Assembly: GCA_033558025.1 (NCBI GenBank) | Contig: JAUCEF010000006.1 | Span: forward strand, 5,191,325-5,255,324 | DNA from: Phytophthora sp. 'mugwort' | Taxonomy: Eukaryota; Oomycota; Peronosporomycetes; Peronosporales; Peronosporaceae | Length of the DNA: 64,000 bases | Direction of reading: 5' to 3' | Shown: positions 1 to 10,945 of the stretch, one piece after another | How positions within the stretch are numbered: the stretch's first letter is position 1 | Layout of the letters: each line of letters begins with the position of its first letter | Position numbers and translations under genes: made by a program | The notes under the pieces: generated by a model | Seen by the model: only the letters and a program-made list of their open reading frames with translations | Databases searched by the model: none | What the model was told of the DNA's origin: nothing

Positions 1-132
1 TAAGGATTAAAAAAACTATCGTGCAAAACAAGGCATTTTCCGCCCATTTCAAATCGTCAGAGCCTCACACATGCCAACATTCCGGCGGAACCCCCCCCCC
101 TTCCGATAGATCGTTTGGGCGGCAATAAACCA

Positions 133-168
133 TATACCGTGTAATACTTCTAGCATCCGGCACCAACT
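133..168 (+). repeat. Left terminal inverted repeat of the pogo-like element
   Basis: Matches the reverse complement of 1951-1987 at about 30 of 36 positions, including the uninterrupted core AATACTTCTAGCATCCG. Confidence 0.7.
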
Positions 169-390
169 AGTTTCCGACAACACGCTTTCAGCCAATAGCA
201 TGAGCCAAACGGACAAGGGCGTCACTTTACCGTTGAGCACTTCTTGTATCCGACAATCCTAGTCTTGGACTAGGCTAGAGTCCTCAATAATGTGGCCACA
301 TGATATTTGGCACACATTCTCCTCCAATGCTTGAAGCGCGCCAAAACAGCAATGGCGCGCAAGCGCCCAGGTTGAAAGCACGGCGAAAAT

Positions 391-1864
391 GGCAAAGGGA
401 AGCACCATCCTCTGTTCAAGCGGAGCTCCAAGACGTACTTTGTGAGGCTGGCAGCAATCAATCACTACCGTGAGCATCGCGACATGAACGCAACACTCGC
501 TACATTTTTTCCTGGCGTGGATGGTGCGTTACGAGACACCAAGCGCAAGTCAATCTATTGGTGGGAAAAGAAGCGGGCTAAGATTGAAGCGGCGTGTGAA
601 ACTACGAAGGGGGCCCAGCTGAATGCGTCAGGGATTTGGAGACCACAACGATGCTATCATCGGCTTGTGAACGTGGAATCGCTCAATGAATAGACGATCT
701 ACGTGGAGAAGGCGCACCGGTGTCAGCATTCATGCTCCGCTCTAAAGCGCTCGAACTGGCAGCTGTGGAAGGGCTGAACAACGACGAGTTTAAGGCTTCG
801 TGGACTTTCCGGAAGGGAATTTTGCGCCGCCACCTGCTGTCCCTACGACGCCATACGCGGCAGGGTCAGAAGCTTCCATCCGACAGCAATGCGGCGAGGC
901 AGGAGCTCCGCGAGAAAGTACTGCGGTTGATGCAAGAAATGTTGTTGATCGTGTTTATAATGCTGATCAGACAGCCGTTTTCTTCGAGTACTTGCCTAAG
1001 CGGACAATCTCGGCACGAGGTGCCAAAACTGTATGGGTCCGGTGCGCCGGAAAGGAGAAAGAGCGGGCGCCTGTAATGTTCCTTGGTGACTCATGTGGAA
1101 CGCGCCACTCGCCATTTATTATAGCGAAGTCGAAACCTTCTGAGAAATCAGCTATGGCTGCGGAGAACAAAGCAATTCGCCACGGATTCGGCATTTACGT
1201 GTGGAAGGAGGTGACTGAGCTACAGGATCGTCTCGATGTCGTTATGTATGACAACAACAAGGGCTGGTGGGATGGTGAGCTTTCTCTAGCGTTTCTGTGC
1301 CATCGTTTTGCCAATCGTCTAAACCGTGACCAGTCCGTATTGCTTCTCTGGGACGATTTTCTGCGCACTGGACAGCTGACGTTAAGGCATGTGCGGCGGC
1401 ATTAAATGTTGTGCTGGTCCCCGCCCCACCGGGATGCACTAGTGTTTGCCAACCAGCTGACATTAGCTGAATATGCCGTTGAAATCTCGACTGCTAGCTC
1501 ACTGGCTGGAAAAATTGCAGGCCCAGCTCAGCCTGCCTCGACAGACTGGTGTAATGTTCAAGCTAGCGGCTCCAAAGCGCAAGGATTTGACAGAGTAGGT
1601 GGTTGCCGCATGGGAAAGTCTCAGCCAGGCAGTGATCAAGAGCGGATTTCCCTTCATTTTCAAGCCTCATGCTGCAAGTACAACGCAGGCCGACACAGCT
1701 CCGCCAGTGAAAAATTCCATACGTCAACCGCTGTCGTAAAATGAGCTGTCAGAGCTTGGGCAGCTTGATCTTCGTATGGGGGAGGTGCAAGATGACAAGG
1801 AGTTGTTGAGAACGCCGTGGCTGGTGTATTTGAGGTGCTTGAAGACGATGAGTTGGCAGCTTAA
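391..1864 (+). pseudogene. Broken CENP-B/pogo-like DDE transposase
   Basis: Joining the three plus-strand frames gives one transposase-like protein of roughly 480 residues. The N-terminal part (to about 900) looks like the CENP-B-type helix-turn-helix DNA-binding region, with basic stretches such as FRKGILRRH. The DDE_1 catalytic part follows, with VYNADQTAVFF holding the first conserved Asp (near 955) and LLLWDD holding a later acidic pair (near 1345). A C-terminal piece with PPGCTSVCQPAD (near 1425) is typical of this family. The frame is broken near 930 and 1355, and stop codons interrupt the C-terminal half. The last readable codons end at 1864. No in-frame ATG can be trusted at the 5' end, so the start is approximate. 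It lies between matching TIRs. It is inactive as read, and the family call rests on recognised motifs. Confidence 0.72.
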
Positions 1865-1950
1865 ATAAGCCTATGCTGCGCACATAAATTGGGTTTGAGA
1901 GAAACTATTGATTTTTCGTTAATTAAGTCGACCCTACACCTCGTGCATTG

Positions 1951-1987
1951 GTGGGGTGTCGGATGCTAGAAGTATTATACGGTATAT
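1951..1987 (-). repeat. Right terminal inverted repeat of the pogo-like element
   Basis: Reverse complement of the left repeat at 133-168 with a few substitutions. It lies about 90 bp after the last transposase codon. Confidence 0.7.
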
Positions 1988-2492
1988 AGTTGAGACACCC
2001 CTTACCCTTCACAGTTAAAAATGAAAGTTCCCTTGCGACTCACGTGCTCCACCTGAATACACTAGCACAGTAAGACACATTTTCGTCGAGCCTTACCTCC
2101 ATCACAAACGCTCACCTCTGTTTAGAGCGCTCCATCAAGAGGTGAAACGTGCGGACATCGAGGTCAATCGTTTTCATGAGGGCTTAGCGTTTCTAGCGCT
2201 GTAGATTGCCTCCCAAGCCTTTATAAGGCGTGATTCGGGTCGGAGGTCAGCTCTCGTCAGGTAGTTTAGCCCCCGCTGGCACTTCTTCTTCTGTTGACGC
2301 CCTTAGCGGTCAGTGCGAGCGCGAACACGAGCCCCGTGCTGCCACCTCCACTGGTGCTTGTAGTAGGGAATCAGGAATGAGTTCCTTTCCAGATGGATAC
2401 GGACGCTAAATTCTGCGACGCCGTCTTAAAAAGGGTATATTCCTTCCAAAACCTCTGCTCCATTCTATACGTGCAAATTATTTAATACTTCA
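1988..2492. other. Intergenic stretch without recognisable gene
   Basis: No protein-like frame, RNA gene or clear repeat was recognised here. The short open frames lack any family resemblance. Confidence 0.5.
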
Positions 2493-2860
2493 TAAGGTAA
2501 AATTCCAATTATGGCACGGTTTCGATTGGCTTAGAAACTGTAGTGTAGGTACCTCGATTTATGGAACTTGTGTATAAAAGCTATATTATTGGAACTAATA
2601 TACACAAACGGATTTGATAAACACAGTAGGAGACTTTGGCTCCGTTTCGTACACACGGAAGCGGCAGGCAAAGTCGATAGAAATATACAGGTAAAATCTG
2701 TGGTCCAGTTCGTGATACGGTTCATACAAACGCAGGTCAATTAAAATCCCCTAGAACATCTTATACTACCGGAAGGGCCATCTTTGGCGAAAAGTATACT
2801 GAAACCAAGCTTAAAAGCGTGCCATAATTGGCACCGCGCCAAATTTTGCATTTTACCTTA
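2493..2860. mobile_element. MITE-like element with inverted termini
   Basis: The left end begins TAAGGTAAAATTCCAATTAT (2493-2512), and the right end (2818-2860) is its reverse complement interrupted by a roughly 15-bp insertion. The 368-bp interior is AT-rich and has no coding potential I can support. The size and inverted ends resemble a miniature inverted-repeat element. No target-site duplication is certain. Confidence 0.4.
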
Positions 2861-3014
2861 ACACGTGTTTACTTTAAGATGTAATAGTTGTTCTCACGGT
2901 TGGCACGTTTCCAGGTTGCAGGAAAAACAGCCCAATCGCAAGAGAGCTTCAAACCTGCACCCTGGCTGCTTTTCCGACCCTGGCAGCGGAAGCAGGTAGA
3001 TTCTACAGGTTGCA
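2861..3014. other. Short spacer with target-site copy at its end
   Basis: Non-coding. The last five bases (3010-3014, TTGCA) match the five bases at 10765-10769 on the far side of the Ty3 element and are its probable target-site duplication. Confidence 0.5.
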
Positions 3015-3353
3015 TGAAGCGGGGCTGCGTAGCGTAGTGCGTCAGAGGAACACGTATGACTCCCCGAGTCTTTGCTGTGGTTATCCTAGCCCCTAAGGTC
3101 TCCGCAGAGGCTTAGATTCCTCTAGCTATACCGCTAGAGACTCAAAGAGTTAGTATTCCTAAACCTAGGGCAATACTCTCTTTGATGCTAAAATTGATCT
3201 GTTACATGTTGCTTATCTGCGGCAAAATATCTATCATAGTTAAACCTAGTCAAATGCATATCGAGTGGCCCTGTGGCCACGTACTGAAATCCTGTTAATC
3301 CAGGTGGTACCAAGTACCACTTACTGCAAGGTGACACGTAGCAAGGTTGTACA
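3015..3353 (-). repeat. 3' LTR of the left Ty3 element
   Basis: Aligns with the 5' LTR at 10369-10764 over its whole length, with roughly a dozen substitutions and missing segments of about 30 bp each. It shares, for example, GGTACCAAGTACCACTTACT and the block near TATACCGCTAGAGACT. Confidence 0.85.
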
Positions 3354-3427
3354 AATCGCCAAAGGCCCGGAACCTTCCGCTCCGAGAGCGTTTCACTGTT
3401 TGTTCCGCACCGAGTGTTCGCACTCAG

Positions 3428-5162
3428 ATGTCAACAGCCAATTGGTCTTTTCACCTCCTTCGTTCGCCTCGCGACAACAGCTCTCGCCGCGGGCTAAGCC
3501 CCTCTGTGTCTCCGACACCATCGCTATCTTCGCCATCCCCGTACGGGAAAGGTCTCTGACCGCGCACCACCCGCACCCTCGAGGCTCTCGGTGCGAGAGT
3601 ATCACTCAGCGCACAAGCGCCGATACTGTCGAAAGACCATGAGTTGAGGCAGCGAAGCTGGTGGAAGCAGTGCCCCGGTGCGCTTGGCGCGAGACGGCCT
3701 CTTTGACGACCTTGAAGAGAGTGAAGAGGAGGTCAACTACACTGAGTCCATGACCGGTAGTAGCCCTGTCCGCTCGCCGAGCTCGCGCCGCTAACTGCGC
3801 GCTCCGAATCCGTTCGAGCTCTCGACCAACGAGTCGTGCGCAAAGCGCCTCCGCTACCTTCGCGGGGAACAACAGATGATCCCAGGGGATCTGGTGTTGT
3901 CGCCAATCCTTTGAACGAAGTCCAGGAGCAACAGCTCGCGGCTGATCCGCAGCCCCCACTTTCGAGGCGACCTATGGCTCGGCCATTGCTTACCCCGCCA
4001 CGTCGTGACTATGGCTTTGAGCCTCGCGACCCCATCGAAGTGGCTCGCCGAGCAGCATCGGAGTTGCTTAACACATATGTGATTGGGCCGGCGGCCGCAG
4101 CACCCGACGAGCTCGCCGCGCGAGAGTCTCTCAGAGAGAGATACTTGACTCCTCAAGTGACTACTTAGCGCGAGTAGCGTGAGCGCCTGCAAGTCCGGCA
4201 CGGAACGGTTCCACCGATGCGGACTTACACAGTCGTGCTCCTGTCAGGAGAGACGTCTTGGGAAGGCGATGGGCAGTCCAAAGCTGGGTGGAAGGAGCTC
4301 GCAAGCTCTCTTCCATTGATGCCCTTCGGGCTAGTTTCAGTGAAACCGATGTTCGAGTCGAACATAGACTCCGTTTCGAGTTCGCGAAACACAAGGCGAA
4401 GCGCCAGTTACTCCTGCCGACCGGCCTCGCCCACAAGGCTCTCTCGAACTCGGTGCTTCTGCTGTCACAGCTAGCGGCTCTCACGCACGTGAGGCCACCC
4501 ATCTTCAAGGCCAGAGCGACAGCTCTCCTGCTGGCCCTGGGCACCAAGCGGCTATTGCCGGGAAGCGCCAGGTGAGCGACGCCTCGGTTGCTGCCCCTCG
4601 GAGCTCTGCTGCTCGCGTGGATCGAAAGCGTCCACGACGTCAGGGCAATCTGGCCGGAGGGGAACCTCGTACTCCCAAGAGTTCTGGGAGTGGATAGCCC
4701 CTCCATTTCACAAGATATTAAATATGACCCTGGCGACGACGCCGCGCCACTAACCACTCCACATGATAGTGGGAAGCACCCTGCTCATCGAGGAACGGCG
4801 GCGGTGGTCAATGACCGGCTGGATCCTCGCGCTGCGAGTCGCAGTGATCTGCTAGCGGTCGTGAGGCGGGTGCAGACCCTGTTCGACTCGCTGCAGTGGG
4901 CGACAATCATCGTGACCGTCTCGCTGACGAGATCGATGCCGTGCATCATCGGGTCGACGGGTTTCAGTCTCTTGCCTCAGTTGCCAACCGCCTAGAGCTC
5001 CTGGAGCAGTCCTCTGCTCGTCGCTTCGAAGCGCTGGACCGTTCGTTCACTGAGCTACGTGGTCAGTTGGACCTACTCGTGCGCCTCCAGCGCTTTGGCC
5101 ATCCACCGGCTGTGGCGCCAAACCCTCCGTGCTCACCCGAGCCGGGTCTCGATATGGCTTAA
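3428..5162 (+). pseudogene. Opposite-strand accessory ORF of the Ty3 element (decayed), left copy
   Basis: The strand opposite to gag-pol, between integrase and the 3' LTR, holds stretches that look like real protein and not like shadows. A plausible start at 3428 opens a Ser/Pro-rich N-terminus. An acidic block with GLFDDLEESEEEVNYTE lies near 3690-3760. An Ala/Arg-rich block with ARESLRERYLTPQV lies near 4115-4165. The C-terminal part (4896-5162) has a heptad-like pattern around LELLEQSSARRFEALDRSF and could form a coiled coil. Stops and frameshifts near 3560, 3795, 4170 and 4700 break it. Its end overlaps the end of pol by about 110 bp, tail to tail. I know no homologue. It could be a gag-like or regulatory protein of this element lineage or a captured gene. 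The function is unknown. Confidence 0.5.
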
Positions 5163-8100
5163 GGAAGCCTACGTAAAACACGGGGTGTGTACGCATCTTC
5201 TTCGGAGGTTGAGCGTGTACGCAAGGCCCTTCCTGGCCACGACCTTAAAAGGTCCAATGAAGCGCGAGTGCAACTTGGTCTTAAAGACCGCAGACACTGC
5301 ATGCGTAGGTAGGTTTTTAGCGTGTAATAAAACTTTGTCACCCAATGTTGCTTCTGCCCTTTGCATCAGCCTGTTCCTTCTGAACATCTTGGCTTTCAGC
5401 CATCACATCGCTTACTTTCGTAAGACACTTAAACACGTAGACACGAACGCATCAACTTGGTTGCGAACCGCAACAGTGCTGACACCAACGAGCCCTTCGG
5501 CTATTCCTCACCCACCAAGCCCTGAACCACGGAGTGGTGGCGTCAGCGGGACGCGAGGGTGAGTGAGACCGTTCACATAGAACGGGGTGAAGCCAGTTGA
5601 GGCATGCACCGCATTGTTCAATACAAACTCAACGAGTGGGAGCATCGAACCCCACTGCTTGGGTCTGTCTGCACAGACGCTACGAAACATGTCTTCAACT
5701 ACGCGATTCACGCATTCAGTCTGACCATCCGTCTGCGGGTGTCCTCTGTGGACATGTCGAGTCGAGTGCCGAGCACCTTGAAGACCGACGTCCAAAACTT
5801 ACCCTTGAAACGGGAGTCTCGGTCCGAGACATTGTCTCCGTCAGAACATGCTGTCGAAACACACGATCCATGAACAGCATGGCCGTTCCCTCTCCATCGA
5901 TGGAGTCCGGCACCGCCGCTAAATGAGCCAACTTGCTCAATCGGTCGACAAAAACCACGATGCCCGTGTTGCCCGCCGCATCCCGTGGCAGGCCGAACAC
6001 GAAGTCCATACTCATGGATTACCAGCACCCCGTGGGTACAGGCAAGCTGGCCAACGGCGCAGCCAAGTGTGGCGAGGGTTTAACCCGTTGACACGTCTCA
6101 CACGTGCGTACATACGTAGTGACCCACTTGTAAAGCTTCGGACACCAGTAGTGGGAGCTCACCGAGGTGCAGGTCTTATCTCGGCCGAGATGGCCACCAA
6201 GTGGGGTATCATGTGCCTCATAGAGGATACGATACTTGAGATCCCCTTCGTGAGGAACCACGACACGTGGGGTGTCTTCTGGACCATTACCGTAGTATAA
6301 TAGGCCATCATTGAAAGTGTATCGATGTAGACTCGCGTGCAACCGCGCTGACAGCTTAATGTCTGAGTTAGCAAACTCCGCGCTTCCTAGCACATGTGGC
6401 AGAGCTACGCAGGACTCGTCCCGCGCGTACGCAGCGCGGATCAAGTCTGTCACAGACGAAGCCACCGTCGTGACGTGAGCGATCTCATAGTCTGGCCTGC
6501 GTGATAACGCATCGGCCGAGACGTTCTGTCTGCCAGGCTTGTATTTCACCTCGAAGTTGTACTCCGCAAAGAATGAGCGCCAACGGGTCATTCTCTGAGA
6601 GAGATGAGGTGACTGCGTCGCAGTGCGTAGCGACGCATGATCAGTGTAGATCACGACTTGGAGCCGATCAGGTGAGCCCTGAATTTGACGAGCGCATACT
6701 TCATTACAAGTAGCTCTTTGTCATGAAATGGATAGTTCTTCTCAGCAGCCTTAAGCTGGCGAGATTCAAACGCGATCACGCGTTCATACCCCTCATCGTC
6801 TGCTTGCAGCAGAGCACTGCCGATGTCAAAGTCCGCGCGTCACAGACGACACTGAAAGGATGATCGGGTCTGGCAGGGCCATGATCGGGGCCTGAAGGAG
6901 ACTCTCCTTAATGGCTTCAAAAGCCGCTTGATGTCCGGTGTCCCAACACCAGTCCACATCCTTCTTAAGGAGATTGGACAGTGCCATTGCCACCTCAGCA
7001 TAGTTCTTGCTGTACTTGTGCAAGTAAGTGGCCAGGCCAAGCCACTTCCGTAAGTCTTTCTGGTTCTTTTTCCGGCCAGTCTACTATGACCTTGACCTTA
7101 GCGGGATCCGCTCGAAGGCCTCGCTTTCCAATGAAGCATCCCAGAAAGGGGATCTCTTCAGCGCCGAAGACACACTTGTCAATGTTGGCATACAACTTGT
7201 GTGTGCGCATGCACTCGAGCACCGCTCGCAGGTGCTCAATGTGGTTCTCCACATCAGTCTTTCCGTGCTCCGCACGACTGTGGACGAATATATCGTCGGA
7301 GTATGTCTGAGCATACGCCCTGTGGGGCCTGAGCAGTTGTGTCACAAGATGATTGAACGTCGCAGGTGCGTTCGACAGCCCTTGGGGAATTTCAGAAAGC
7401 CGAATGGCAAGTGGCGAATCGTTCATGCTTTTGATAAGCTCAACGCGGCCACCATTCCGGCGCAAACGCCTGCTCATAGGAAGGCCGTTCTACAGAACAA
7501 CATGACGGGATGTACGGTGTACAGTGCCCTCGAGTTGGTCGATGAATACTATTAATTGCTCATGCGAGCAAGCGACACAGAACGTAGGCATTAAGTGCGG
7601 AAACTTGCTCTCGCGCACCATACCCGCCTCGTGCTTAGCACAAAGAACGCGTCAATGACGTCACACTGTTCTCGTGGCAAAGGCCACTGCCTTGTCACAC
7701 AGTATTTGGTTCCATGTATATGGTTCCAGGAACCAGGTCAATCTCATGACGTACACCTCGATCCGGAGGTAGTTTTGTGGGAGGTTCTTTCGAAACCACG
7801 TCTTGATATTCTTCACCAAAGGGTAGTACGGATCCGAGGGATCCTTCAGGACCGAGGATCCTGCCCGCACATTCCGCGCCTTCTTGGTGTCCTCAAGGAC
7901 TGCTTTATCCAAAAGCGACGACGAGTTTAACTCCTCTTCAGATCATAGAATGACCAAATCGGCTAACTCGCCGGCCTTCAAGGCGTCACCGAACTCGGCC
8001 CTGGACATCTCGTCCAGCTCCAACAAAGCGTCCGCAGTGGGCATAGTCTCTAGACTGATGTCGCCATCGACTTCCCCCTGTCACTCCGTTGACGAGTGTA

Positions 8101-9215
8101 TCTAGCTGCTCGCTATCACCAGGAGTATCTTCACTCGTCATGCTAGACGCATCAGACGCTCTGCGTCTCGTGGCTGACGCTTGGCGTCGTAGCTTTCTCT
8201 CCGCTGAGACTGTTTGCCTCGGAGAGGTCCTAACAGTCACATCAGCTGCGTCTCCAGGTGCTTGCACCGTGTGCTTTCCACCCGAGACTGGTATGTCTTG
8301 ACCGATAACCGTCGCAGAGCTGCGACGCTCGCAGTCTCCACCCCGTGGAATACGTGCCACGTCACCTCTATCAGTGGGCCCTCGGCCTTGATGGCCCGGC
8401 CCACGGCCGGCCACACCACGCATGGCGTGTAGCGACAGCTCGTGATGAGTGTCACTGTCGTGACCAATGTCACCATGAGGTCGGTCACCCAGCGGATTGC
8501 CTGCTGCTCCACCTTCATCCTGAGGCCCGCGGCCATGATGCCCCGGCATACTGCCGGCCACGCCACGCATGGCGTGTAACGACACACCGTCATCGGGACG
8601 AGTGCCGTTGTCGTGACACATGTCACCTGTGTCACCCAGCGGGTTTCCTGCCGCTCCAGTCACAGCCCACGAGCTTTGCTCGGGACTCTTGTCCTCGACA
8701 CCTTCAGTGTCTACAAGTTCGGATACTCCGATATCCAGCACGATGATCGACTCGGTCCAGTGCCCGCGCCAAAAGCGCTTTTGTTTCCTAGCAGAGGTGG
8801 GTTCATGACTCACGAAAGCTCCACCAGGAGTAAAGCGCGTTGCGTCCAAGGTCTTCGACCTCCAATCAATCCATGGTTCATGGCGTTCTAGCCATGCCAT
8901 GCCCAGGATGAGGTCGTACCTTGAATCCTGGTCCAGGCCCAGACAGCGTTCCACGCTATCGAAGTCAAGAAACTTCACGCCTAGGTTCACAGGAACCTTA
9001 GACACCGTGACAGGGTCCCCGTCGGTAGGCGAACAGTGATGATGTCACTCCTGCGCTCCCTGAGCGCCTCAGTGTATTGCTGACTCCTTCCATCGTGGAG
9101 CGTCGAGGTAGTTTCCCGATGCTCCGAATCGATCAAGATGATCCATGGTTCTCAAAGCTCTTCACCGTCGCCTCAACGACGAGCAAGGCCGGCTTGCATA
9201 CACGTTCCGTGTTAG
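5053..9215 (-). pseudogene. Ty3/gypsy pol polyprotein, left copy, frameshifted and internally inverted
   Basis: Domains in minus-strand order are as follows. An aspartyl protease lies near 9140-8860, where the active-site start ILIDS is followed by a frame break and ILGMAWLERHEPWIDW marks its C-terminus. A divergent linker follows (8.8-7.9 kb). The reverse transcriptase (7.9-6.9 kb) has LSNAPATFNHLV and the catalytic motif TYSDDIFVHS. RNase H with the tether region (6.85-6.5 kb) has YTDHASLR and KYKPGRQNVSADALSRRPD. The integrase (6.4-5.2 kb) has an H2C2 zinc site ending CETCQRVKP, a core with MDFVFGLP, and HPQTDGQTE. The C-terminus has FIGPFKVVARKGLAYTLNL. A segment at about 7393-7573 holding KPNGKWRIVHAFDKLNAAT reads on the plus strand, so it is inverted. 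Several stops and frameshifts make this copy inactive. Confidence 0.85.
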
Positions 9216-9383
9216 AGAGTACGGCTTTCTCCGGGGCTGGGCCCTGTTGCCCTCCACCTCCACGAGGCTCAACAGAACTCAGTTCTTCCCCAGCAGGGCG
9301 CCCCGCGTCTACTGAGGTCGCCGTTTCCCCGCGACGAGCCGATGGCTTGGCTCGATGCAGAGCGAAGGCTCGTAGGAGCTTGA

Positions 9384-10314
9384 CGCGACCTGCGTAACGG
9401 GCAGGTTGCCCTCAAATGGGTGGTGCTTTGGCAGATAAAGCATCGACGAACATCCATACGCTGCTCGGCAGCATGAAGCTCAGCTTCTTCATCTTCAGCG
9501 TAGCTGAGGTCCATAGGAACCGGTCCGTCGGACGGGGTAGCGTTAGCAACGCCCCAGCCAAGTCGAGACGACTTGAAGTTGAACTCGGCGTTCAACGCCA
9601 CTCTCACGGCCTCTTCAAAACAGGGAAGGATGAGTGTGGAAGAATTCCGTCCTGGCCACGCCAGTGCGGAGGCCCTCCATAAAGACTGTAACAGTCACTG
9701 CCTCTGGCAGAGGATCGGCCGTCATGCCGGCGATCAGAGTTCGCAACTCCTGGACGAAGTCCACCAAGTCCTTCTTACCCTGGAGGGTACTCAGAAAGTG
9801 TGACTTCACGGTATGCCTGATTAGACGGAGCGAACACTTGCGAAAGTTGGAGTTTCAGCGCTTCCCAGCTAGGGAACGCCGCGTCCACCGACGTGCCGCA
9901 CTTGATTGCCCACTCTCGTGCTCGGACACCGAGTTTCGAGATCGCTAGCGCCACGCGCTGTTGCTCAGTATGGAGCATGGCCGATCCCGTGGCCATTTTG
10001 ATCTCATGGATCCAAGTATGGTTCTCCCCCTCCTTTCCTTCGAAAGTATTGACGCTCACGATGAGCGGACTAGGCCGGGAGGCCCCATCGTGCGATGTCG
10101 TCGACGTCGGCGCAGACGCCTACATCCTCTGCTGGAGGTGCTCCAACAAAGCATTCTCGTAACTCGAGAACGCCTCCAGACGCCCGTTCACCACGTCCGG
10201 TCCTTGCGAAGCAAGACGTGTTATGCCCTCAGGGTCGAGCAAAGACATAAGCTTTTTCAGCGCGTCTTGCTGGCCCTGAGACATATTAGATAACGCTGTC
10301 TGCTCCATCTTCAC
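9384..10314 (-). pseudogene. Ty3/gypsy gag, left copy, frameshifted
   Basis: The first Met at 10314 opens a short N-terminal stretch (MKMEQTALSN). The retrotransposon gag domain follows, with [25 protein letters not shown] and FVQELRTLIAG, and then a CCHC zinc knuckle, CFICQSTTHLRATC (spacing C-x2-C-x4-H-x4-C). Gag packages the element RNA into particles. Stops or frame changes occur after residue 64, near 9780 and near 9610. The order gag before protease is normal for Ty3. Confidence 0.8.
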
Positions 10315-10368
10315 CGAGGAATAGTCCTAAGACTCAGGTGCGGGAGTCTTACTACAAGTACTACCAGG

Positions 10369-10764
10369 TGCAGCAGGGCTGGTAGCGTAGTGCGTCAGAG
10401 GAACACGTATGACTCCCCGAGTCTTTGCTGTGGTTATCCTCGCCCCTAAGGTCTCCGCAGAGGCTTAGATTCCTCTAGCTATACCGCTAGAGACTTAAAG
10501 AGTTAGTATTTCTAAACCTAGGGCAATACTCTCTCTGATGCTAAAATTGATCTGTTACATGTTGCTTATCTGCGGCAAAGCCGCCTATGATGTAAATGTA
10601 TGATTCTAACTATCTACCATAGCTAAGCCTAGTCAAATGCATATCGAGTGGCCCTGTGGCCACGTACTGAAATCTTATGAATCCAAGTGGTACCAAGTAC
10701 CACTTACTACAAGGTGACACGTAGCAAGGCTACACTCGTGTTACCTTCGTGTAACCCCGTTACA
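10369..10764 (-). repeat. 5' LTR of the left Ty3 element
   Basis: At 396 bp it is the longest of the four LTR copies. It contains about 53 bp (including TTTGCCGCAGATAAGC on the minus strand) that the corresponding right-arm LTR lacks. I could not identify a convincing tRNA primer-binding site just inside it. Confidence 0.85.
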
Positions 10765-10945
10765 TTGCAGATCGACATCGATTGTTCAAATTGGTTTTCC
10801 TGCTGAAGGCTCACTGGTTAAAAGAGTGCAGCGAGGAGCCCTTGCAGCCGGGCATTTGCCACCACGCAAGCAGCAGTACCGAGCTCTCACCCGTCGTCGA
10901 GTGCTGCGTTCTGACCGCCAGCTTCAATCAGACGAGGCTCCGGCC
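10765..10945. other. Spacer between Ty3 and the SANT-like gene
   Basis: It begins with the TTGCA target-site copy. The rest may contain the decayed 5' end of the SANT-like gene, but no frame can be followed. Confidence 0.4.

Larger units (their letters stand above)
133..1987 (+). mobile_element. pogo/CENP-B-like DNA transposon with terminal inverted repeats
   Basis: The two ends are imperfect inverted repeats of about 36 bp. The left end (133-168) reads TATACCGTGTAATACTTCTA at its outer side, and the right end (1951-1987) is its reverse complement with a few mismatches. Between them lies one broken DDE transposase gene of the CENP-B/pogo group, as expected for Tc1/mariner-superfamily elements of this kind. 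Both outer ends abut TA-containing sequence, compatible with a TA target site, but I cannot fix the exact duplicated bases. The length of about 1.85 kb suits a single-gene element. The gene is frameshifted, so this copy is non-autonomous. Confidence 0.7.
3015..10764 (-). mobile_element. Ty3/gypsy LTR retrotransposon, left-arm copy, full length but inactive
   Basis: Two LTRs bound an internal region with gag, protease, reverse transcriptase, RNase H and integrase in Ty3/gypsy order on the minus strand, plus an extra opposite-strand reading frame between integrase and the 3' LTR. Read on the minus strand, the element starts TGTAAC and ends TTCA, and TTGCA flanks it on both sides (3010-3014 and 10765-10769). 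That is a plausible 5-bp target-site duplication. All genes carry frameshifts or stops, and an internal inversion of about 180 bp splits the reverse transcriptase. The right arm carries the same element with the same lesions. Confidence 0.85.

Noticed and set aside
2531..2740. Short minus-strand open frame inside the MITE-like element
   Set aside because: AT-rich, no domain, and located in repeat DNA.
4161..4757. 198-codon minus-strand open frame at the 3' end of the Ty3 element
   Set aside because: It is antisense to the better protein-like plus-strand accessory ORF, lacks any family resemblance and is explained as a GC-rich shadow.
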